This document shows, in pieces, positions 27,835 through 34,111 of a DNA stretch of 64,000 nucleotides (its first letter is position 1; each line of letters opens with the position of its first letter). The notes beneath the pieces were generated by a model. The model was given only the letters and a program-made list of their open reading frames with translations, was not told the DNA's origin and searched no databases. Position numbers and translations under genes: made by a program. Source of the stretch: Chryseobacterium jejuense (lineage in GTDB: Bacteria > Bacteroidota > Bacteroidia > Flavobacteriales > Weeksellaceae); assembly GCF_900100075.1 (NCBI RefSeq), contig NZ_FNEG01000002.1, positions 248,001-312,000 of the forward strand, read 5' to 3'.

Positions 27835-28821
27835 ATGAGTACCCACAAAGAAAAAATAGGATTCCAGAAAATCATTGCTGCATTTGGAGTTATTCTTTTT
27901 GTAGGAAAGATTATTGCATGGAAGCTTACCAATTCCGATGCTGTGTTTTCCGATGCCATGGAAAGCATTGTGAATGTCATCAGCGCATTTATGGGATTGT
28001 ATTCGCTTCACCTTGCAGCAAAGCCAAAAGATGAAGACCATCCTTACGGTCATGGAAAGGTTGAATTTGTTACTTCCGGCATTGAAGGTGCTTTAATTGC
28101 CATTGCCGGTCTTATGATTATTTATGAGGGCATAAACAGTCTTATCGTAGGAAAAACCCTGAGCAAAATTGATTTAGGAATCTGGATCATTCTGGCCACT
28201 GCTATTATCAACTATCTGTTGGGCTATATTTCCATAAAGAAAGGGGGAAGAGAGAACTCCCTTGTTCTTATTTCCTCCGGAAAACACCTTCAGTCTGATA
28301 CCATCACAACCCTTGGAGTGGTTGCCAGCTTAGTAATTGTTTATTTTACAAAAATCTATTGGCTGGATTCCGTTGTTGCTTTGATATTTGGACTTTATAT
28401 CATATTCGTAGGCTATAAAATTGTAAGAAAATCGTTAAGCGGTATCATGGACGAACAGGATCCTGAAATACTGCATCAGGTGATCAGAATCCTTGAAGCG
28501 AACAGACATACAGAGTGGATTGATGTTCACAATATGAAAATCCAGCAGTTTGGGGCCTCGTTGCATATTGATGCCCACATCACCCTACCCTGGTATTATG
28601 ATCTACGGGATGCCCATAACGAAATGGAAAAAGTTATTATTCTACTAGCCAATAGCATCAAAAGAAACATTGAATTTAATTTTCATATGGATGACTGTAA
28701 ACCTATTTCATGCCCAGTTTGCCAGATTGAAAATTGTCCTGTACGCCAAAAAGACTTTGTAAAAAGAGTGGAATGGACCGCAGAAAATGTAACAAGTGTG
28801 GATAAACATACTATAGAATAA
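27835..28821 (+). CDS. Cation diffusion facilitator (zinc/iron/manganese exporter family)
   Basis: 328 residues from the ATG at 27835; a TTG at 27805 would add ten residues but lies within the terminator hairpin. Six membrane segments are followed by a cytosolic domain. The metal-site motifs NSDAVFSDAMES in the second helix and HLQSD in the fifth are visible. The cytosolic dimerisation domain ends in a Cys cluster, with C288, C293, C296 and C301, that is not a standard feature of well-studied family members and may bind metal. Metal specificity cannot be assigned. The 3' end faces the exosortase genes across a long hairpin. Confidence 0.85.
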   Translation: MSTHKEKIGFQKIIAAFGVILFVGKIIAWKLTNSDAVFSDAMESIVNVISAFMGLYSLHLAAKPKDEDHPYGHGKVEFVTSGIEGALIAIAGLMIIYEGINSLIVGKTLSKIDLGIWIILATAIINYLLGYISIKKGGRENSLVLISSGKHLQSDTITTLGVVASLVIVYFTKIYWLDSVVALIFGLYIIFVGYKIVRKSLSGIMDEQDPEILHQVIRILEANRHTEWIDVHNMKIQQFGASLHIDAHITLPWYYDLRDAHNEMEKVIILLANSIKRNIEFNFHMDDCKPISCPVCQIENCPVRQKDFVKRVEWTAENVTSVDKHTIE

Positions 28822-28843
28822 AAAAGTAACATATAAAGCTAAA

Positions 28844-28901
28844 AAGGCTGAGAAAGCAAATATACAGGTACATTCCTAGCCGTATTTGCTTTCTCAGCCT
28901 T
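28844..28901. terminator. Bidirectional terminator with a perfect 19-bp stem
   Basis: AAGGCTGAGAAAGCAAATA (28844-28862) is exactly complementary to 28883-28901, with a 20-nt loop. It lies between the convergent cation-exporter and exosortase genes and has A/T tracts on both sides. Confidence 0.75.
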
Positions 28902-28907
28902 CTTTAT

Positions 28908-29339
28908 TTATCTTCTTTCCATCTGCTTCCTGTAATAAAACATCGGAACGATCAGAAGTATAATTAAAGGTTGTATTACAAACCTTCGCATATAAAAAGA
29001 GAAAAGATATCCTATTTCAAATTTATTTTGAATACAAAACAGATAAATAGGGAACGCAATCGCAAAAACGATAATCATCATTAAAGCACCTTGCATCGTC
29101 CATTGTTTATTTTTAAATAATCCCTGAATAATCAAACAGGAGAATAAAAGATTAAGGATGAATCTGAACAAATGACCTCCTATTAATTTCCCCCACTCAA
29201 ACGCTGGGAGGCTGATGTTTTGATTACTCTCATGAAAATAATCCAGAAATGGATCATAAAACATTTTATTTTCCACCACTCTCACTCCTATGAGACCGCA
29301 GATTCCTAAAATAACAAGAAGCCAACTAAGAATTTTCAT
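28908..29339 (-). CDS. Exosortase F system-associated membrane protein
   Basis: 143 residues with four or five predicted membrane segments and no signal peptide; the C-terminus is basic (YYRKQMERR). Its position directly after xrtF, with the reading frames overlapping by 14 bp, and its topology fit the small protein that accompanies exosortase F in Flavobacteria. Its role is not established; it may help recognise or process the exosortase substrate. Translation is probably coupled to xrtF. Confidence 0.8.
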   Translation of the reverse strand: MKILSWLLVILGICGLIGVRVVENKMFYDPFLDYFHESNQNISLPAFEWGKLIGGHLFRFILNLLFSCLIIQGLFKNKQWTMQGALMMIIVFAIAFPIYLFCIQNKFEIGYLFSFYMRRFVIQPLIILLIVPMFYYRKQMERR

Positions 29340-29856
29340 GTTTTAAAGCAAAGAATTTAATCCAGATTAACCAAAGTAAAACAACACTGCCATAAATAGC
29401 TGCTGGGAAAACAAAGTCATGGAACATTTTACCATATTCTTTGTGTTCTGCCATTACAATATTCAATCCCACAATCCGTAAAAGATTCATAATGTAAAGT
29501 AAACCCAGCCCTGCCAGCACAAAAACAAATGTCTTAGATCCTTTATAAAAAGCAAAAACAAAGGATACAAACAGGATCATAACAGAAATAGCATTACATC
29601 CTTCTACCATCCTCGTTACATATTGTTTCTTTACATAAAACCACACCTGATCATTACTCACATCGTTGTAAAGTTGGGAGGAATACCCTAAAACATGTTG
29701 TATCGCATTCACCTGGTTGGCAATAACGTTTGAAAAAGGATCCAAACCGGAATCCTTATTCGCATTCAGATAAAATTGATATGCAAAAAGCAACACCAGA
29801 TAAATAATGATGAAGCGCAGCAAAATCCCTAACACCGGCTTAAAGTCCTTTAACAT
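29326..29856 (-). CDS. xrtF: Exosortase XrtF
   Basis: 176 residues with several membrane segments. Exosortases are integral-membrane transpeptidases that cleave C-terminal sorting signals on exported proteins. The catalytic residues are all in place: Cys87 (VEGCNAISV), Arg127 (NLLRIVG) and His146 (KMFHDFVFP). The target protein is unknown and no matching sorting signal is obvious among the secreted proteins in this window, most of which carry T9SS domains instead. The ATG follows a TATCTTTG -7 element by four bases, suggesting a leaderless transcript. It forms an overlapping pair with the associated membrane protein. Confidence 0.9.
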   Translation of the reverse strand: MLKDFKPVLGILLRFIIIYLVLLFAYQFYLNANKDSGLDPFSNVIANQVNAIQHVLGYSSQLYNDVSNDQVWFYVKKQYVTRMVEGCNAISVMILFVSFVFAFYKGSKTFVFVLAGLGLLYIMNLLRIVGLNIVMAEHKEYGKMFHDFVFPAAIYGSVVLLWLIWIKFFALKHENS

Positions 29857-29860
29857 ACTA

Positions 29861-29868
29861 CAAAGATA
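29861..29868 (-). promoter_or_regulatory. -7 element four bases before the xrtF ATG
   Basis: TATCTTTG on the minus strand (29868-29861), then TAGT, then the ATG at 29856. It lies inside the 3' end of the candidate small ORF at 29873-29971 or just beyond it. Confidence 0.5.
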
Positions 29869-29872
29869 AAAA

Positions 29873-29971
29873 TTAGGCTGTAATAACCTGAATGAGAAGC
29901 AAGAAAGTTAAAATATAAAACAGAAAGCTCGGTACATAAAGTATAATTTCCACCATTAAGTGATAAATCAT
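29873..29971 (-). CDS. Candidate 32-residue single-pass membrane peptide upstream of xrtF
   Basis: An ATG-started frame of 32 codons encodes MIYHLMVEIILYVPSF followed by a hydrophobic stretch LFYILTFLLLIQVITA, enough for one membrane span. It sits 16 bp upstream of xrtF in the same direction. A promoter of the expected form lies just upstream: TTG at 30016-30014, 21 bp, TAATTTTG at 29992-29985, 13 bp before the ATG. It is shorter than gene finders accept. I do not recognise a homologue. A real small membrane protein, or a translated leader of the xrtF transcript, is plausible; it could also be chance. Confidence 0.35.
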   Translation of the reverse strand: MIYHLMVEIILYVPSFLFYILTFLLLIQVITA

Positions 29972-29984
29972 AGTGTTCTTTTAA

Positions 29985-30016
29985 CAAAATTATTCAAATC
30001 CACTGCTTAGAAACAA
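29985..30016 (-). promoter_or_regulatory. Promoter upstream of the small membrane-peptide ORF and xrtF
   Basis: TTG (30016-30014), 21-bp spacer, TAATTTTG (29992-29985): both elements of the Bacteroidota sigma-A promoter at an allowed distance. Confidence 0.5.
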
Positions 30017-30098
30017 GCTTCATCCGCTATTTTCAACTGCAGTTCTTCCCTGTCCCAGCTTCCCACTTCCCTCCTAAAAACTATTCATGTTAAATTAG

Positions 30099-30106
30099 TA
30101 TATTTG
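30099..30106 (+). promoter_or_regulatory. -7 element of the amino-sugar operon
   Basis: TATATTTG, 14 bp before the ATG at 30121. Confidence 0.45.
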
Positions 30107-30120
30107 TTTCCATATTAATT

Positions 30121-31137
30121 ATGACTTCTGAACACGCAAATCGATTTTTTGAAAGCCAATTAGGCAAAAAATCCACTGAATTCATCACATTAGCTCAAAG
30201 CGGTTCTGCGAGGGTCAACTTTTTGGCCATAACCGATACTGAAAAATACATCATCACCTACAATGAGAATATTCCGGAAAATGAAAGTTTTCTTTATTAT
30301 TCTGAAGTATTTTCTGCGCTTAATCTTAATACCCCTGCTATTCTTGCCATCTCTGAGGACAGGAAAATGTATGTGCAGGAGTTTTTAGGAGGGCAAACTT
30401 TATCGGAGATCATTACACAAGAACAGGTTTCATCTCGTGTAAAAACTTTGGTACAGCAAACTCTGGAAAAGCTTTTCAGACTACAGGTTCAAACACAGGA
30501 AAAAATTGATTTCTCCAAAACGTTTGAATATGAAAGTTATGATGAGCTTCCAGTGATTCATGATCTGTATTATTTTAAAAATTTCGTAGCTGATGTTTTG
30601 GAGCTGGAATATAATAAATCTACCTTATTGAAAGAATTTAAAAAAATTGCTTCATTGGTAGAGAGCCTTGAACCTAAAGGCATCATGATCCGGGATTTTC
30701 AGGCAAGAAACATCATGGTTAATGAGAAAGATGAAGTTTCGTTCATTGATTATCAATCGGCAATGAAGGGCCCTTTGATGTATGATGTTGTTTCATTTTT
30801 GTTTCAAGCCAAGGCAGATTTTCCTGAAAATTTTAAAAATGAAATGTTGGATTTTTACATTCAACTTTTTGAAGATCAAAAAACTCAACATCAACTAAAA
30901 GATTCGTTTAAACCAATTCAGATGATGAGATTCTTACAAGTCTTAGGAGCCTATGGTTTCAGAGGCCTGATTCAAAGGAAGCATCATTTTATAGCAAGCC
31001 TTGAAAAAGGAGTCCAAAACATCACAGAATTTGCCGAATCCTGGGAGAATATGAAGAACTATCCGGAGCTTAGCAAAGTCATAGAACAGTTGTTATTAGA
31101 CGAAACCAAAAAGAAAATTGATACTATTTTAAAATAA
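30121..31137 (+). CDS. Phosphotransferase-family kinase, probably anomeric amino-sugar kinase (AmgK-like)
   Basis: 338 residues of the aminoglycoside phosphotransferase fold. The catalytic loop reads RDFQARN (residues 191-197), with Asp192 as likely base, and the metal-binding segment is IDYQ (209-212). AmgK of Pseudomonas phosphorylates MurNAc and GlcNAc at the anomeric position during cell-wall recycling. The assignment is supported by context: a RapZ C-terminal domain gene and a sugar-1-phosphate nucleotidyltransferase follow, and the latter is the usual partner (MurU). Cytosolic. Drug resistance is unlikely, because genes of that kind are not found in such operons. Confidence 0.7.
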   Translation: MTSEHANRFFESQLGKKSTEFITLAQSGSARVNFLAITDTEKYIITYNENIPENESFLYYSEVFSALNLNTPAILAISEDRKMYVQEFLGGQTLSEIITQEQVSSRVKTLVQQTLEKLFRLQVQTQEKIDFSKTFEYESYDELPVIHDLYYFKNFVADVLELEYNKSTLLKEFKKIASLVESLEPKGIMIRDFQARNIMVNEKDEVSFIDYQSAMKGPLMYDVVSFLFQAKADFPENFKNEMLDFYIQLFEDQKTQHQLKDSFKPIQMMRFLQVLGAYGFRGLIQRKHHFIASLEKGVQNITEFAESWENMKNYPELSKVIEQLLLDETKKKIDTILK

Positions 31138-31235
31138 AAATGATAAAAAATAGTATTTTGGAACTTCATACAACTTACCTTAAAAACTTAAAATACCTTA
31201 ATGGTTAAATCCTGTTAATAAAAATAAAGAAGAAA

Positions 31236-31652
31236 ATGCTACACATAGACATACACAGTTTTTCGTATAAGAAAGGAGGAATCCCTAAAGACAATTCAGG
31301 AAACGGAGGTGGTTTTGCTTTTGACTGCAGAGGAATTTTAAATCCCGGAAGAGTTGAAGAATATAAAACTCAAACCGGAAATGACATCGGCGTTCAAGAA
31401 TATCTTGAAACCCAAACTGAAATGCCTAAGTTCTTAGAACTTATAAAATCTCTTGTATCTATCAATATTGATAATTACCTGGAAAGAGGATTTGAAAATC
31501 TTCAGATTAATTTCGGATGTACTGGCGGACAACACAGATCTGTATACTCTGCTATAAAAATTGCTGAATTCATCAGAGAAAAATATCCTAACGGAACTCT
31601 GATAACTATTCATCACGACGAACAACCACAACTGAACATTAGTAATCAGTAA
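31236..31652 (+). CDS. RapZ C-terminal-domain protein
   Basis: 138 residues equivalent to the C-terminal half of E. coli RapZ (YvcJ). The signatures are the N-terminal SFSYKKGGIPKD, FDCRGILNPGR, and GCTGGQHRSV (residues 94-103). The N-terminal kinase-like half, with its Walker motifs, is absent. In E. coli the C-terminal domain binds glucosamine-6-phosphate and the small RNAs GlmY/GlmZ, and so controls GlmS. Here it stands alone between two amino-sugar genes, which points to a metabolite-sensing or RNA-binding role in the same pathway. That role is inference. Confidence 0.8.
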   Translation: MLHIDIHSFSYKKGGIPKDNSGNGGGFAFDCRGILNPGRVEEYKTQTGNDIGVQEYLETQTEMPKFLELIKSLVSINIDNYLERGFENLQINFGCTGGQHRSVYSAIKIAEFIREKYPNGTLITIHHDEQPQLNISNQ

Positions 31653-31695
31653 TGAGCAATCGGCAATATTCGTTTGTCGTTATTACATTACTAAT
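31638..31695 (+). repeat. Inverted repeat between the RapZ-C and nucleotidyltransferase genes
   Basis: ATTAGTAAT (31638-31646) is exactly complementary to ATTACTAAT (31687-31695). The sequence between contains further TAATG/CATTA-like pieces. It could fold as a weak hairpin in the intercistronic mRNA or be a decayed intergenic repeat. Confidence 0.35.
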
Positions 31696-31714
31696 CATTT
31701 ATTACTCATACAAT

Positions 31715-32428
31715 ATGAAGGCTCTTATTTTCGCCGCCGGAAAAGGCACAAGGCTTAAGCCATTTACAAATCATCATCCTAAAGCCTTAGCAAAGGTAAA
31801 TGATATTCCCCTTCTGGAGAGAAATATCAATTATCTGAAAAGCTATGGAATAAAGGATTTTGTGATAAATATTCATCATTTTGGGGACCAGATTGTTGAT
31901 TTTTTAAATAAAAATGATAACTTCGGCTGTAAGATTGAAATCTCCGATGAGACCAGCGAACTATTGGAAACCGGAGGCGGCTTGATTTTTGCCAGAAGAT
32001 TCCTTGATCATGGAGAAGATTTTTTAATTTTAAATGCTGATATTTTAACTGATCTCAATATTAATGAATTGGTAGAATATCACAAAAAAATAAAAGATTT
32101 TGCTACTTTAGCAGTATCGGACCGTGAAAGTTCGAGAAAACTCCTTTTCAATGATGATATGGTGCTAAGAGGTTGGCTGAATGTACAAACAGGAGAACAG
32201 AGACTTGCTGAATTCAATAAAGGATTTAAAGCTCTTGCTTTCAGTGGAGTTCATTGTATCAACCCTGTCATCTTTGAAAAAATAAAAAGAAAAGGCAAAT
32301 TCTCTGTTATGGAAGAATATCTGGATCTGATGCAGACTGAACATATACATGGTTTTCTGCATGACAGCATGCTTATAGATGTTGGAAGACCGGAATCTGT
32401 AATAGAAGCCGAAAAACATTTTAAATAA
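31715..32428 (+). CDS. Sugar-1-phosphate nucleotidyltransferase (MurU-like)
   Basis: 237 residues from the ATG at 31715; a longer frame from 31652 adds 21 residues that precede the conserved N-terminus and look like translated spacer. MKALIFAAGKGTRLKPFT is the nucleotide-binding signature, followed by HPKALAKV and the metal-site motif LNADILTD. The size fits MurU-type enzymes, which make UDP-MurNAc from MurNAc-1-phosphate, but mannose-1-phosphate guanylyltransferases are similar. With the kinase upstream it would complete a recycling route that bypasses de novo UDP-MurNAc synthesis. It is 10 bp upstream of the LOG-family gene. Confidence 0.75.
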   Translation: MKALIFAAGKGTRLKPFTNHHPKALAKVNDIPLLERNINYLKSYGIKDFVINIHHFGDQIVDFLNKNDNFGCKIEISDETSELLETGGGLIFARRFLDHGEDFLILNADILTDLNINELVEYHKKIKDFATLAVSDRESSRKLLFNDDMVLRGWLNVQTGEQRLAEFNKGFKALAFSGVHCINPVIFEKIKRKGKFSVMEEYLDLMQTEHIHGFLHDSMLIDVGRPESVIEAEKHFK

Positions 32429-32438
32429 TTTTTTGCAA

Positions 32439-33191
32439 ATGGAAATGGATGGAATTAGGGATGAAAGCCTGGTAAACCCTCAATTAGATAGTAACGAAAC
32501 AAAGCTACACAACAGTTTCAGACAAAAAACATGGGATGAAACACTTACCAAAGACAGCTGGATGGTCTTCAAGATCATGGCTGAATTTGTAGATGGCTAC
32601 GAAAAATTGGCCAAAATTGGCCCATGTGTATCTATATTCGGCTCAGCACGTCTGAAGCCTGAAAATAAATACTATGAAATGGCTGTGGAAATTGCTGAGA
32701 AGATCACCAAACTAGGTTTCGGAATTATTACCGGCGGAGGTCCCGGAATTATGGAAGCTGGAAATAAAGGAGCATTCAATGCAAAAGGGAAATCAATAGG
32801 ACTTAATATTGACCTTCCTTTTGAGCAGCATTTTAATCCTTATATTAACAAGTCTTATTCTATGAACTTCGATTACTTTTTCGTGAGAAAAGTAATGTTT
32901 GTAAAATATTCCCAGGGATTTATCGTAATGCCTGGAGGGTTTGGAACGTTGGATGAACTGACTGAAGCCATGACTTTGATTCAAACCAATAAAATTGGTA
33001 AATTTCCAATCGTTTTGGTAGGAAGTGAATTCTGGGGTGGGTTATTAGATTGGTTTAAGGCTACCCTACTAAAAGAAGGCATGATTGCAGAAGATGATCT
33101 TGATCTTTACAGAGTGGTAGACACTGCTGATGAGGCCGTAGCGCACATTAAAGCTTTTTATGATAAGTATTCTGTGAACGTAAACTTTTAA
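32439..33191 (+). CDS. LOG-family protein (TIGR00730 type)
   Basis: 250 residues from the ATG at 32439; a TTG at 32433 would add two. The fold is Rossmann-like with GGGPGIMEAGNKGAF and PGGFGTLDELTE, the two motifs that define the lysine-decarboxylase-like/LOG family. Characterised LOG enzymes are nucleoside 5'-monophosphate phosphoribohydrolases, and the same motifs are present here. The N-terminal 50 residues are an extension relative to the shortest members. It follows the nucleotidyltransferase by 10 bp, so it is cotranscribed, but a pathway link is not evident. Confidence 0.85.
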   Translation: MEMDGIRDESLVNPQLDSNETKLHNSFRQKTWDETLTKDSWMVFKIMAEFVDGYEKLAKIGPCVSIFGSARLKPENKYYEMAVEIAEKITKLGFGIITGGGPGIMEAGNKGAFNAKGKSIGLNIDLPFEQHFNPYINKSYSMNFDYFFVRKVMFVKYSQGFIVMPGGFGTLDELTEAMTLIQTNKIGKFPIVLVGSEFWGGLLDWFKATLLKEGMIAEDDLDLYRVVDTADEAVAHIKAFYDKYSVNVNF

Positions 33192-33249
33192 TTGGCATAT
33201 TATTTGTGAACTATAACTAGCAAGTATGATTGTAAATCTATTAATTAAG

Positions 33250-33720
33250 ATGAAAAAACTTTTATATATATCAGGAATTTTAACATTTTTTGTGTTAATG
33301 AGTTTTATGTATGTAGACTTTTTCTCTTCAATGACCAAAGTGGATTATATTGATGGAAGCAAGACATTGAAGTTTACCACAAAAATGAATACAAGCCATA
33401 TCTCGGACGCTATTAAGATCAATCCTAACACAGCAGGATTTGAAGCTGAAGTGAAAAAATATGTGAACAATAATTTTGATGTATTTGTCAATGGTGCTCC
33501 TAAAACAATTACCTTCACGGGAAGTCAGATCAGCGGAGAAACAGTATGGGTATATTTTGAGACCGGAGGAGTTTCGGATATCAGTACCTTAAAAATTAAA
33601 AATACAATCCTATTAAGTTCTTTTCCGAAGCAAATCAATCTGGTGAGTATAGCCTACAAAGGCAGCCAGAAAATGATGAACTTCCAAAGAGGAAAAGAAG
33701 TGAATGAGGTTTCTTTTTAA
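33250..33720 (+). CDS. Exported DUF6702-like protein
   Basis: 156 residues from the ATG at 33250; an in-frame ATG at 33226 would add eight. One N-terminal hydrophobic segment (about 4-25) without a clear cleavage site, so it may be anchored in the inner membrane facing the periplasm. The pattern of beta strands (KFTTKMNTSHISDAIK, FDVFVNGAPKTITFTG, VWVYFETGGV) matches what I remember of DUF6702. Function unknown. Terminator 20 bp after the stop. Confidence 0.6.
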   Translation: MKKLLYISGILTFFVLMSFMYVDFFSSMTKVDYIDGSKTLKFTTKMNTSHISDAIKINPNTAGFEAEVKKYVNNNFDVFVNGAPKTITFTGSQISGETVWVYFETGGVSDISTLKIKNTILLSSFPKQINLVSIAYKGSQKMMNFQRGKEVNEVSF

Positions 33721-33740
33721 ATAAATAATTTTGTAATATA

Positions 33741-33766
33741 AAACCCACTGCCAAGCAGTGGGTTTT
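33741..33766 (+). terminator. Rho-independent terminator
   Basis: AAACCCACTGC pairs perfectly with GCAGTGGGTTT across a 3-nt loop, with Ts following. Confidence 0.85.
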
Positions 33767-34063
33767 TATTTGTTATAATGTTTTTTTTATTTGATAAAGT
33801 CCGACAAAGTATTCACATAATCTGAAAACACTGTTAGATGGGGTATATCTTCATATTCAACATAAGTACTCTCTATTGATTTACTTTAATGTGACATATA
33901 ATCCGCGGAATAAAGACTATTTGTATTTCTTCTTTAAAAGGCATATTAATACTATCTTAATTTCTATTTTTACAGAAGTACTGTGCTGCGTTATGTATTC
34001 TCTTTACTTTTCTATAGACTATCACTACAATATAAAAACGCTGGTTAATCCCACTCGCATTAT
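33767..34063. other. AT-rich intergenic stretch
   Basis: About 300 bp between two terminators at a convergent junction. The longest frame here continues into the next gene on the wrong strand and has no coding character. No RNA gene or repeat recognised. Confidence 0.5.
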
Positions 34064-34094
34064 AAAAAAGCCAGCTCTTTCGAGCTGGCTTTTA
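34064..34094. terminator. Bidirectional terminator
   Basis: AAAGCCAGCTC pairs with GAGCTGGCTTT across TTTC, with A runs before and Ts after. It terminates the leftward DUF5689 unit. Confidence 0.85.
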
Positions 34095-34111
34095 CTATAT
34101 ATAAACAATAA

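Noticed and set aside
30121..31137. Aminoglycoside resistance kinase
   Set aside because: The fold is shared, but the operon context and catalytic-loop sequence point to a sugar kinase.
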